Assembly: GCA_001683735.1 (NCBI GenBank)
Contig: LUGG01000007.1
Location: forward strand, 1,116,001-1,180,000
Origin: Grifola frondosa
Taxonomy: Eukaryota > Basidiomycota > Agaricomycetes > Polyporales > Grifolaceae
Length of the DNA: 64,000 nucleotides
Direction of reading: 5' to 3'
The notes beneath the pieces were generated by a model. The model did not search any database and was not told where the DNA came from. It worked only from the letters and a program-made list of their open reading frames with translations. The position numbers and the translations under genes were made by a program. This document shows, piece after piece, positions 33,119 to 45,552 of the stretch (position 1 is its first letter; every line of letters starts with the position of its first letter).

Positions 33119-34240
33119 GCGGCGGGCTCTGAGTGAAGGACCGAACGGCCGCGACATATTCCGAACCAGCATACCACCAAGCTCGAGATATTATGGGCAA
33201 CCTGTCGGACTCGGAGCTCTCAGGCCTTTCCAAGATGCAATACCAAGGTATGTCATCCTCCCTCATGGCTAAGTCCATGCAGGATTTGATGTGATAGTTG
33301 GCTTGCTGCAAGGCAGAATTTATTCTAGCGATCGGCCACACCTGAACGGGGTGTTCGCCACGTCACAAACTACACTCCAAATGTTTGTGTACCCAGCTGT
33401 GGTCCTCATTCGTAGGATCCCAAGCCGAAGACATACACCAATGGTACAAGCCAAGCTAGCACAGCCTTTTATCTCGCGCTTCCAAAAAGCATAACCGAGG
33501 AATCGTACCTTGCCACCTGGTTTCAAAATCCGTATGATTTGTATGCAGACAGCCTCAAAGTCCGTGGTCCTCTATACACAATTATTTTAGCAGCGTAAGT
33601 TGGTCGCAATTTAAGATACGTGCACCGCAAGTGATTCCACAGCAAACACAGCGTCGAATGAATTGTCGCCAAATGTGGCGGCAATGTCTGCCATGTCCGC
33701 TTCGCCAAGTTCAAAATCTGCTGGAATAAATCGTGTACAGAACATACCATGGAGAAACGTAACCCTATCGGCTATACCAGCCGTTCTGGTATAAGCCTGA
33801 GCTTGTTCAACCTCAAAGACATAGTGGTGTCAATTTCGCTGCAGAACGTATATGAGTCTGATATGCCACTTACATTGCGGACGTCTGCATCAATACTGAC
33901 AACGGTCACATTGGAAAAATTGGCAAGCTCCCGCATGCATGCTCCTGTGCTGCAGCCCATCTCAAGCACCCGCATACCAGGCTGTAGGCTAAGCTGCATG
34001 AAGAGCTGGTGTTCATGCCTGGCTAGAGCCGTTCACAGCGATTCGTCGCGAAATCATCGGGAGAAATGAAAGTTGGTGTCCAAACCGAGTCCAGCCAGGT
34101 TCTGTTGATCGGCCCAGCATCGATAACGAGATTGAATGGATGATATTCCGGATAGAATGAATGCTATAAGTCGAGGTCAGCGATATCACTGTCCAGAACC
34201 CGCGGTCGAAAGCGATCCTCGCCTAGACTTATGGTAAGCT
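33119..34240 (-). pseudogene. Sterol 24-C-methyltransferase (ERG6)-family pseudogene
   Basis: Minus-strand exons reproduce the order of an ERG6-type S-adenosylmethionine-dependent methyltransferase: FHFSR and ARHEHQLFMQLSLQPG, the SAM-binding motif VLEMGCSTGACMREL, EQAQAYTRTAGIADRVTF, FGDNSFDAVFAVESLAVH, EAVCIQIIRILKPGGK, GSYE and EDDIPWY. Active family members convert zymosterol-type sterols on the way to ergosterol. This copy has in-frame TGA codons after FHFSR and after DESL, and a TGA where the conserved YEW tryptophan should be. Its 3' end stops at the border of retrotransposon copy 2 (33118/33119). The glycine-rich motif is also altered (GCSTGA against the usual GCGVGG). It cannot make the full protein. 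Short GT-AG introns are still visible, so it decayed from a genomic gene and not a processed copy. Confidence 0.7.
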
Positions 34241-34610
34241 GTTGTTCATTCCAAGGCAGAGAGTTCATTCTGGAGAGCACGGTGGAAGAAAGAGGGAAAT
34301 TGTAAGAAAAGACTAGGTCGAACTTGACAGCGCTCAACTACTCCGAGGAGAAGAGTCTTGTTTTTGTGCTGATTGATCAATTTGTCAGCACAAGTCTCCA
34401 GATCGAAGGAAAGACATCTTGCCTGAGTCTTTGCCATCATCATTCACCCGAACCAGGGTGCAGCTGAAGGACATCACATCACCTCTGAAAGGCTTCCATG
34501 AAAGGCTGTGCAACGTGGTGTCCACCGGCGACTGCATTCGACGTATTTCCAATTACTACATCAAGATCGAAAGAAAGAAGCATAAGCCACCATGTTGTAT
34601 AGTCTCAAAA
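34241..34610. other. Intergenic, no gene seen
   Basis: Short frames on both strands without recognisable domains. It lies between the upstream end of the methyltransferase pseudogene and the small inverted-repeat element. Confidence 0.5.
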
Positions 34611-34748
34611 CCAGACGGTATAGAGAGAGCTGCACTGGGGGAAAGTGGCTGCGCCACCGAGAGCCACTGCCGGAATAATCCGCGGGTCACTTCAGAGTTA
34701 GGATCGGAGAGCGAAAAACACCAGCACAAGTCTCTCTATACCGTCTGG
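34611..34748. mobile_element. MITE-like element, 138 bp, with 18-bp perfect inverted ends
   Basis: It begins CCAGACGGTATAGAGAGA and ends with the exact reverse complement TCTCTCTATACCGTCTGG. The interior is non-coding. No clear target duplication was found immediately outside, though GTATAG occurs a few bases out on each side (34597 and 34758 regions). Confidence 0.7.
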
Positions 34749-34938
34749 TGACTTTCGTATAGAGGGGGGGGATACCCCATTTTTGGAATGTGATGCCTGT
34801 GACTGACGCGTTACCTCACGCATCCGAAACGGTCTTGTATGATTCGCGTTCAGCCTCTACCTCACTCGACTTCATGCTCCATGCGTACCTGTAGCTACAT
34901 CCCCAATGGCATTTTTTTTCTTGTTCCTTACTGCCACG

Positions 34939-37733
34939 ATGGCGTCCACCCGCCCCTCAAGAGCTATGCCCGCCTCAAGAGCTATGCCCGCCTCAACGTC
35001 TACTCGACGAGACCAGCCGACAACTTCTGCTGAGAACACAGCTCCTACTGCAAACTCACCTCCGACAGATTCCCACAGCCAGCAGAACATCAAGACTGCT
35101 GCGCTACTTCAGGCGGCACATGAGAAAGCGCTGAACTCACGCAACTACAAGTCCAGCGAGATGCGCAACAAGATCATGGAGTCCTTCCGCACTGCATTTG
35201 ATGGCAAGGACCCATTCGGATGGCAAGTCGACGTGACGGAGGCCTTGCTACTCGGGCTCGACTGTACCGTTATCGCGGGAACTGGTGCTGGGAAGACGAT
35301 GCCGTTCGTGATGCCGCTATTGGTGGATGACACGAAAGAAAAGACCATCCTCATCATATCGCCGTTGAACGAGCTCGAAGAAGATCAGGTACGCAGCAAT
35401 AATCTGATAATATTCAATTTATACTTACATTGTTCTCAGGCTCGGAGATTCAAGAAGCTAGGACTTACTGCAACCACAGTAAATGGTGAAGTCTATAACC
35501 ACAAGCTACACCAGGTACGTCGTGTATTTCTCGTGCATCATATACATACTAAAATTGCATGATTACAGGAGCTCATCGCAAAAAAACACCGCGTCATCTT
35601 AACGTCACCGGAGATGTGCCTCGAGCACCCCCGATTCTCACAGCTCATGTGCTCCCCGGACTTCATGAAGAATATTGCCGCCGTCATCATTGACGAAGCA
35701 CACTGTATCTCACAGTGGGGTGACAAATTCCGCAAGATCTTTGCCGAGCTAGGCAAACTTCGTTCGTTCGTTGCGCTTCACATCCCGTTCTTGGCCACTT
35801 CGGCAACTCTTCCGCCGCTAGTGCTCGCCGACGTACAACTCAAGCTCCACTTCGAGGCGTCGTCTACATACTTTCTCAACCTAGGCAATAACCGGGACAA
35901 CATCACGCCAATGGTCCATCGTATGAAAGGCACTGCCGGCGCATACCCACTGCTCGACTTTCTTGTTCGCGAGGCGACTGCAGGGACCCCACTGATGCGC
36001 ACCATCATCTTCGTCAATACTCGTATCCTCACTCAGAAGATCAGCCGACACTTGCAAGAATCCGCGCTTCTGGAAATAAAAGATCAAATTAACTATCTGC
36101 ATGCAGGACGTACTCAAAGGGCGTGGTGGCGCGTCATGCGTGAATTTCGTGAAGGTAAGATCAATATTTTGTGTGCAACAGAGGCCGCGGGCATGATAAG
36201 CATCTGATCACTCAATATAAACTAATGCAATGCTAACGCACCTTCAGGGCATGGACATCTCAGACGTGGAACTAATCGTTCAGTTTATGATCCCCTCATC
36301 CCTGTCAGTCTGGATACATTGCGCGGGATGGGCTGGTCGGTCGGGAAAGCTCACGCTCGCTGTGCTGCTAGTCGAGCCATCCGTCTTCAAGAAGAAGAAG
36401 CCGAAGAAGAAGTGCACAGAGGAGCAGTCGCTGTTGGCTGTCATTGACAGTATCATCACGGGAAGTGAGTCTGCAGCACAGGAGGGACCCGGGCAATATC
36501 AGAAGAAAGTCGAGGAAGGCATGCGAGAGTGGGCGGGGACTGTCGACTGTAGGAGGGTTGTTGCAGATAAGTATTTTAATAATCCTCCGTGGTCCGCCGA
36601 GCAAGGTAAGCATAGGAATTGATTACTATCAGCTCATACTCACACATTTCTCAGGTTCGAAATTTCCTTGCTGTGATAATTGCATCCAGCGAGACAAGAC
36701 CGAGGGCAAGCCATTGTCTGAAGATGCAAAGCGCGTTCATGTGCTGCTTGAATCTATTGTTCGGAGCAAAGATGAACATGACACCGTGGACGACGAGGAT
36801 GACGATGACGACGACAACAGCGTGTCGGGTCCAGCAGTGCAAACCTCGCACAAAACTGTTCGTCGAGGAGAACATCTTGCAGAATGCCGCCAAAGTCTAT
36901 CTCAGTGGCGCAAGACGTGCTGGAAGGAACGCTATGCTCAATGCGTGTTTGGCAGTGCAGCACTCCTTCCAGATAAAATCCTCACAGCTCTCGCCTCTCG
37001 TGCACACCTTCACACTGTCGCTCACATCAAGAAAGAACTCCCACATTGGGGATTCGTGGACGAGCATGGTGCGGAAATCTTGCAGCGCTTGCAGCCCATT
37101 GACACTCGCTTTTCAGCATTGAAAGAGGAAGCAAAGCAGGTGAAAGCTGAAAAATGTGCACTCCAAAGCGCTGAGAACAAGCGGGCATGCGACGAAGAAA
37201 GACGGGTCAAGCGACGCATTGGACCACATCGTACACCAAGTGTTCTTTCATCTATGGACGTGAAGATGGAAATTCAAGACTGTGCTGCTCCCCATGCTGG
37301 TCCATCAAGATTTGCAGTCCCACCCATGCCGCCAAATTTCCCTCCACATCAGTATCATCCGCCGCCACCACCGCTGCACCCACTGCCCCATTATGAAGTC
37401 AAAATGGAACCATACCAAGCACCGCCACTGGACTTTGCACCCCCGCACGGACCATCGTACGCACCTCCATATGCACCTCCATATGTACCTCCGCACCCGC
37501 ACGTACCTCCACACCACTATCATCCTCCCATGCCACAGTACTACATGCACCCCATGCCTTCCATCTCTCCCTACATGTTCCACCCTCCACCCATGCATTA
37601 TAATCATTCAATCCCGTATCATTTGCCATATGCACCATCACCTCTGAATCCGTATGTGAATCCGTACACACAACATGCAGGCGACGAATCACAATCACAG
37701 CCCGGTCCTTCTCATTCGAACTCAGGTACATGA
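34939..37733 (+). pseudogene. RecQ-like DEAH helicase of the basidiomycete expanded family, probably inactive
   Basis: Exons 34939-35388, 35440-35514, 35569-36195, 36248-36605 and 36655-37733. Upstream ATG 34906 is possible; 34939 (MASTRPSRAM) is the better start. Helicase core: Walker A GTGAGKT, DEAHCISQWGD (motif II), FLATSATLPP (motif III), then TIIFVNTRILTQKISRHL and INILCATEAAGMGMDISDVE. After it come a cysteine set PCCDNC and a long C-terminus, ending in a proline- and histidine-rich tail (PPYAPPYVPPHPHVPPHH). Two defects stand out. The fourth splice donor is AT (36196-36197) instead of GT, with an in-frame TGA if the intron is kept. Motif VI, normally Q-x-x-G-R-A-G-R, reads HCAGWAGR. 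Both arginine losses fit C-to-T change at CpG (CGC to TGC, CGG to TGG). The stop codon lies 22 bp from that of the DUF6589 gene on the other strand. Confidence 0.75.
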
Positions 37734-37755
37734 ATTGTCAACCATCCGAGCACTT

Positions 37756-38853
37756 TCAATTGCCATTGCTCTCACTCTCGCTCTCCTCCCAATCCTCTAC
37801 AGTAGCCCTTCGACTGCACCGATTCTTCTGCCACCTCATCAGCACCTTTCCACCCATGATCAAATCGACTCCGCGTGCCATGACATTGGGAAACTTGTCA
37901 TCTGGAGTGAGAGGTTTATGTGTCGGCAAGGCTTCATGAACACGAGATGCCTTGTACGACGCTTGAAGCTTTGTGATATCTTCTTCCTTTGCCGGACTTG
38001 TATGTGATTTCCCTCTTCGTCCTTGATTGATCTGCCTCTCAACGTGATCTTTTACCTTTCGCTGACAGGGAATTGAACACGAAATCTTGCCAACGTACTC
38101 CCAAGTTGCATGAGGACCAATCGCAACGAAGATAAACTGTGTATTTCGGTACATATTCAATTGAATAATTAGTTGATGCATAATACTCACCTTGATATCC
38201 CGTACATTATGTTCCTGTACCAGGTCAATCTGGATCCAATCGTCTGGAAGCCCAGTGAAATTAACAAGCCAGCAATGTCCTCGAATATGGTCTCTGTAAG
38301 TACCAAGATCAGCTCTGACCCATTATAAATGCAAAAACTGACTTTAAATCATCTGGCCACTCTCATTGAAGTGCTTGCAACAGCTCGAGGATCTCCAATG
38401 CGTAATTCGGATTACGGCCCCCAACGAAGCGGAATAGTAAACGCGGAAGCATATCCTCCATTGTACCAACATCTCCGCACTTCATCGAGTCCCGCAAGAT
38501 CTTGTAGTCCAACGTGTCACGGTTGAACTGCACCATTTGATGATGGAGTAAGTCTTGATTCTCATTTTGCAGATCTTCTAATGCATCCGTTGATGCATGT
38601 TTCTGATAGATTTGTTGTGCCAACCGGTAAAGCTCTTCGGCGCTGCGCTTCCGCATGTCCTCCAGCTTGTCGACCTTCGCCACTGTACACCATAGGTCGC
38701 AGAAGTGGGCTTCCATTGTGTGGTCCATGGCCTCCTCAAAGGTATAGCCTGCCCTAAATATTTTTTGTAACTGATGTTGAATTGCTTTAATTTGTTCTAT
38801 ACTAATTTTAACTATCACACTCACAATCACTGAACTTACCTGAATTGTCTCAT
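37756..38853 (-). pseudogene. DUF6589-domain gene, truncated and with a nonsense codon
   Basis: Minus-strand exons: 38853-38840 (MRQF, start of what remains), 38753-38343, 38293-38191 and 38136-37756. The protein reads GYTFEEAMDHTMEAHFCDLW, LHHQMVQFNRDTLDYKILRD, GDVGTMEDMLPRLLFRFVGG, then HIRGHCWLVNFTGLPDDWIQ and HTSPAKEEDITKLQASY, which is the DUF6589 pattern seen across Agaricomycetes. The function of the family is unknown to me. A TGA at 38365-38363 interrupts LLQALQ-*-EWPDDL where an arginine is expected (CGA to TGA). Upstream the gene dissolves into the AT-rich block, so the N-terminal part is missing. It lies tail-to-tail with the helicase, with 22 bp between stop codons. Confidence 0.75.
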
Positions 38854-41800
38854 TACTGCAAAGGTTCTGCCCTTCTAATATTTAGTTCTCACTACACCAC
38901 TTCAGCACTTTACCCACTTTATGCATCAGATTCTACTTTCATAATCTATCCTAATCAATTGCATGCTAGTGCAGATGTATTCATGCATCTCTGCAAACAA
39001 TCTATGCCTTATCAAGGTAACCATAGAGAGGAAGAAAATGGCAGACATTAACAAGTGATCATTTGACTACCAGGGTGACTTTCAAAATCTCAAATCAGAA
39101 AACACTGATAAATTACACACTAGCACTATAAGCAATGTATGTCAGCACCTTTGCTTTCTTGCACAGAGATGGTGAATGTTAAAAATAGATAGTGATATAT
39201 AAGCAGTTCTACTTTGTTCCCCTAAAATATCCCAAATGGTTCTGCTATCTCCTCTCATTAACTTGGTTGTTTGAATATTTCACTAAAGTTCTCAAATTAA
39301 GTTAACAGAATATGTGATAGAAAACATATAAGAATTTCTTTCCTTGACTTTTTTTATTAATTTGTATGAATTTTTTCTAATTCATGTGAAATTTATTTTC
39401 CAATTTGTGCAGAATATCATTTAGCAAGGCAGGAGAAGATGTGATTTTGTTGTGTGGAACTTTGTGCAAGTAAGTACTAATATGTCAAAAGCAAGATTAA
39501 AATTTACATTAAGCTGTGAGTAATAGTAGATAAATTGCTGAGATGCTATATAAAAGATAAATAAGAATAAATGCAAAGATGATAATTATATGAGTATATA
39601 ATGTTATGAATATTTTTCTTGAAATAGATGTAGTAATAAACTTTAGTGCTATGAGAACAAACGTCCTATAGTACTCATATGCATTGCAGCATGGTCTATG
39701 TGCTACAGTAGCAGAGCAATCAATTAAAGAAAAACAAAATAATATTATGTGATATAATGCATTATCAGTGTACTGCAGTAGTATCATGAAAAAGATCACT
39801 AGTCATATAAACAAGTTATATAATAAATAAGTATATATTGTAAATTAAAGAAAAAGGAAAAATAGCTTAATATTTAATGCATGTAGTAACATATGATGAC
39901 AGATGAAGAACACATAACTATTTGTAAGTAATATGATTCCTCATATAGTAATACATTATGCTGTAAATATCAAATATCAAATTTTTTTTGCTTTGAGTTA
40001 TATGCTTACTCTTCAAATAACTTGCTTATATTATTGATGACTGGTTTTTTTTACCTTTTCTCACAACATTTATGGTGCACAGATCATGCTATATATAAAC
40101 TATTCTCTCATATATAATTGTCTTTTAAGAATAATTGTTAGTTTGATCTCTTTAATAAATTTAAACTATCTCCTCTCTGATTGATTTATCTTCCCATAAA
40201 AGCTTTATTTTGAATGTATTTTATAATATTTCTGTTTACATTCATGACAAGGTAAAATGCATTCAAATTATAAAATCTAAAATAGATCAAATACAATTTT
40301 GGTAATATTACTACTTTTTCCTTATAACATTATATCACACAGAGTTTGCCTACAACATTTGCAATTCAGACTGCTAAACAGATTATCAATCTGCTGGCTA
40401 TAGAGATATGTCTTATTAATAATAATATACAGTTATAGAGAGCCAATGACAAGGTTTACAACTGCAAGAGTTTTATAAGTATCCATGATTGCTATCAGAG
40501 CATAGCAGAGATGTCTTTCAAGTTAAGAGTAAAGGGTAAATATTGACAAAGTTTTCATCAGCACAACTGGCATGTCCAGAAGTATGTTGTGTGGTTTTAG
40601 CACTTCAATAAGCACATTACTTTAAGTACGACAGATATTACTATTAATTGAATATGAAGACATCTTAGGTGAGATCTTTGTAACTCTTACTTTGGGTCTT
40701 AATGATTGAGAAAAATTATATAGGAACAATAAACAGGACTAGAACATATTATGACTAGCATCAAAAATGGGTAAATGTAATGAATATAGTATTTGCATTT
40801 ATTATTGAAAGTTATTGCTATCTTTAAACAGGCTAGCACTAAGTTGACATGATGGAAAATTACACTAAAGGTAGTAGTATATAAGAATTTACTAGCATAA
40901 CTAGTTGAGCAGATAAATATTAATATGCTATATAAAGCATTAAAAACAATGAAAAGATCTATAATTAGTAATTTTGATTTAATCTTGAGTCATTGACCTT
41001 TAATTTGATGAGATTAATGATTCACTAAAGATGTAAGAAATTATATATAATATGCAATATAAATAGCTATCAAAATAAAGTTATTATTGAATAAACATAT
41101 AATTATACAAGATAACAGGTAGTAGCAATATTTCAAAAACAATTTCACAGCACTAGATGGTAAATAAGAGGTAATCAGCTGAGTTTCATGAAAAATGTAA
41201 TTAATACTTTTTTTAGCTTATATAAAAGCTTTTGTAATCATTTTAATCATTTTATCTTGTCTTATCTATTTGTTTTTGAATCTTTGAACATATTAGTATG
41301 AGGTCTTTTCACTGAGTTTTGAACATGTTGTGATAATATCTTAAATAATATTATAATTTTTTGCTAATATTATGTCAAACTTCTTCAATCAAAATTTTGC
41401 CCATATTTTACAATGTTCTTAATGAAAACATGGGTTTTTCTTTTTGTGAAGTGCTGACAACTTAAGTTTAGCAATAAAATAAATTCTATCTTAAAAATCA
41501 AATGTTTATTTATCAAATATAATATCAGAAAGACTCAATACTGTTTTCTGTGTATTCTCACAGGTTTATTCAGTTTTTAAAAAAAGCTATATGGGTTGAC
41601 CTGTTGGGTTATTCCTCATCCTTGATATTGAGAATAAATATACATATTATATATTTGGAGCCTTATTGTGTAAATTGAAGATGACAATGTAGTGTTGATA
41701 ATATTATCAGTGTTTGAAACTATCTGAACCAAATTCATTGACAATAATCCTCAAAGCAACTAGGCATATTGTAAACCTGCCAAATTTTGTGTGAGGTATG

Positions 41801-43725
41801 ATATATATGAGAGGGTAGCTACTTACCACACAAATATTACTGCAGGGTCTGCAAGGACCACAACTACATAAATCCAGTGAAGTTCATCAGTATTTTAAAA
41901 ATAATACTTATTAATTTGAGCAAATAATAAAGATGAATCATCTTGTCTGTATCTACAAGGCTTGAAAGATATAAGTCAAAGCTAGTTGTTGCAAAGTATC
42001 TAATGCAAAGCAGACATATAGGTAAATTATGGAGTCTCTAAATTAAGTATACACTTAAAGTGAAGACCAACATGACATTATGGTGAGGTGTAAAAGCTTA
42101 ATTGTATCTGATGAACCATTATTAGTGAGAAAAGAGCTGATAATACTAATCACTCACATAATCAACTCTATATAAAAGTTCATTCATGTGGCTCAGGTGA
42201 TAAGATGTCCTGGTAGAAAGTTGGATCATGTCTTTTGAGATACTTTGAGAGTTCTCATTCTTATTCTATATGGACCAGCATAATGTTGGTCCACATTCAT
42301 ATTGTGACAGTTCTTTGATAATAGACAAAGACAATATCAAGGGTAAATGCTATAAATATGTTTAATCCATAGTATAATAAAACATAAACAGTAAGATGTA
42401 TCTTAGAGATGAAAAGGTTGTTGGTAGCAGATTGGTAGAAGTTTTGGCAGATGAATAAACAAATAAAAATTTAATAAAAAAAAGATCATCTCAAACAGAT
42501 GCACAGCTGATATAATCAAGGAGGAAGAACTAATATTTTTTGAAGCCTGAATAACTCAAACTTAAAGGCTGACAGCCAGTACTAATAACATCTGCCAGCC
42601 ACCGCAAAAAATCATTTTTCAGCAAGAAACTTTAGTTTGCAAAGATACATTTGAAAGAACTAATTTACAAGCAAAATATATTCAATATTAGAATATATAG
42701 GAGAATAATCTTCTGAGCTTGAAGGTAAATTTTGAAGTATAATCTAAATGTTTAGAAAATAATTTTTAGAAAACAATTCACTAAGCATATAAAATTGCTG
42801 GCAAACAATTTTTGAACAATAATCTTGTGAGCATCAATATAAGTTCTAATAATGAAATTTCTAGCAAATACTTTTTGAAGAATGCTGATGTGAATCCTAG
42901 TCAAAGCATGTAAGATGAAATGGAGATTAATGTCCACAAATTTATGATGCTAGTATTCCTTATTAACTTCCCCTTAACATCAGAAGTACCTTTGTTTCTG
43001 TCAGCCACAAAGATTTCCTCCTAAATTGCAGAGATATCAATATTCAGATGGTGCTAAATAGTGAGAGACTCTTTGTACAGAAACTTTTTATACAAAGTAA
43101 GACAGTATAGATAGTGTCATGCAGTTATTTTCATGATGCTGTAAATTAATAAAACTAAAGTTCTCATGAAAGATATTTTCTTTTTAACACTGTGAAAATA
43201 GGTAGCCAACATCATTATTTTATATGCTTGAAAGGTATGTTTATGTGCAAAGATATATCTTTATTGATCTTTATCTAGAGCCATTAAAATCTTATCTCTA
43301 TTCAGAGATTTAGTAGGCTCCCTATAAGACCCTTTTTGAGCAATTTGCCCAATGAGCCTATTTGATGATTATATTAAGCACTTTGCCTGATGGCTGTGGG
43401 GATTGTTCTCCACCACCATCTTCTTTTTCCCTTTTTCTCCTCTGAATTTTCAGAAGAGTCCACTAACCACATTCTCCTTCTTTCTTCTTATACATTAGGC
43501 CTTTCATAATGTGGATAATGGTGATCAAGACACTAAAACCAACCTTGCAAAACATCCTGAATCAGGCTCAAATATTTGTTTTGACCAACTTTCATAGAGT
43601 ATCAAGCTTTTAATGTACATATATCAAACATAAGCATTCTATTTACTTGACAATCTGGAGTTTTTAATGTCTCTACTGAGGTTCTGAGCATGAGTCTCAA
43701 TAAGAGAGAGATGAGTTTTTCATAG

Positions 43726-43775
43726 CGCCCTCCCCCCAAGAGGTAGTTTCAGGCCCGCCTGAGGTGCACTTTTTT
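43726..43775. other. GC-rich island with palindrome in the AT-rich block
   Basis: AGCGCCCTCCCCCCAAGAGG followed by CAGGCCCGCCTGAGGTGCAC stands out from the surrounding AT-rich DNA. CAGGC-CC-GCCTG at 43,750-43,761 can form a short hairpin. It could be the terminus of an old DNA transposon; no partner terminus was found. Confidence 0.4.
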
Positions 43776-45534
43776 GCTAATAAGTCTTGAGTTTCTCACA
43801 ATGTCAAGGCTCATTGATAATCTGAATCTTAATAAATTATCATACTATACGTCCAAAGATTACAATATAATCAATGCTTACTGGGACACTTCTGAAGAGA
43901 TGATCCAAACCCCTTTAGAAAACTGGCACCTTTAGCACATGAAGATCCAGTAGTGGGAGTAATAGCTTCAGGAGGATCAAGGTGCTATTAAGGAAGTCAA
44001 ATATTACTGACAGGAAGACATGATGAGAGTTTAAATAAGGTGACAGGGGCAACAAATGTAATACATTTAGTGACCCTCAACAGACTCCTAATATGTAGTT
44101 ATTATGGTGCTGGTCTTGCAAATGATAGGTTTGAATGTTATAGTAAAGCCTCTATTGAAAAGCTATTTGTCCAAAATTATAAGGCACTAAAAATAAATCA
44201 GTGTATAAAAGTAGAATAACAACTTCAAAATCTGTATTTTTGTAATTGCATCAAATTTGCTCCAATATAAGAAATTGTATCATGACATTTTACATACATG
44301 TAGTGACTATACATAGTTATTTCATTGTCTTAAACCACTTTCTTGATTGTATAAATTTTATAAGAGCCATGGCCATTTAATGTAAGCATAACTGACTTTG
44401 ACAGATTGCAAGATGTAAAAGCATATAGAATAAATATTTTCTTAAACCATTGTGCTATTAACTCACAATTTGTCCACCTAGCTAATGATATTGCTATGCT
44501 GAGAATTTATGATGATTAAAACATCAAAATAGTATTGATTCAGTACATCTGCCAATATCATTGACATCTGAATAGTTTGATATATAACCATCTTGGAGCA
44601 CAAATCTCAAGATTATCATTATGAATGTGACAATGTGCTCTTTGTATTTATTTAACTTTGTCGTGGTGTATTTATATCCTTCACCCATCTCAATGTTCTT
44701 TGCATTTATATTTCAAATATTTTAAAAAAGAAATGTCATCATACATGTGAGCAATGCATCTGCATCAGTGAGCATGCCCTCCTGCTGATTCTGCATCCCA
44801 TCCTACTAGGTCCCCACTCCATGCACAATGCCAAAACTAAAATTATGAACTATGGCTGTGAGGCAATTCTCAAGATGCACCAATCTCTGCTGTAGCTACA
44901 GATGAACTTTGACTTGTTGTTAAACAAAGCAAAAACAAATAAACTAACAATACATCAGAGGTCTTACCCGATAAAATCACACAAATGTGAGGTAAAGAGC
45001 ATGATCCTGCTCATTCAGGTCAGTGAAATTCACCATGACCATGGTGAGGTAGAGTGAGCAACTTCAAGCATAAACTTTATTATGATATCTAACTAAATTG
45101 AAATTATTTCAAGTCATTACATTATTAAGTATTAACATGACAGAGGTATGTATTAGAGAACTATAAAAGTTTGGATGTTACATAACATTGGATTTGCAAA
45201 CTCTGTTGAAATTAGCCTGATTGATTTCATACACTCCCTGAAAATTTTCTTCACAACTATTTTTAGCAAATTTTATGTACTTTCAGCTATCACAAACCTT
45301 ACCAAATCATATTAAAGTAAAATGTGTCCACAGATAGTCACTTTATACTATATTACTTTGTTAAGATTTTTAAATTGTTTTTTGCAAATAATTTTCACTC
45401 TCATATTTGAGAAGATAGTATATATTGATAGTATTGGTTCAATCTAAGTGGATAAGCAAATTATAGACATAAAAAAGAAGATAGACTAATCAAGCACTCT
45501 CTCTGCCAGTTTGTAAAACTCTATTAGTGTCAAT

Positions 45535-45552
45535 GATATATATATATATATA
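45535..45552. repeat. (AT)n microsatellite
   Basis: Nine uninterrupted AT units within the AT-rich block. Confidence 0.8.

Noticed and set aside
42190..42240. tRNA- or SINE-like box A (TGGCTCAGGTGATAAG) with a possible box B (GTTGGATCAT)
   Set aside because: The two boxes are only about 31 nt apart, too close for a tRNA, box B matches poorly, and no cloverleaf could be drawn.
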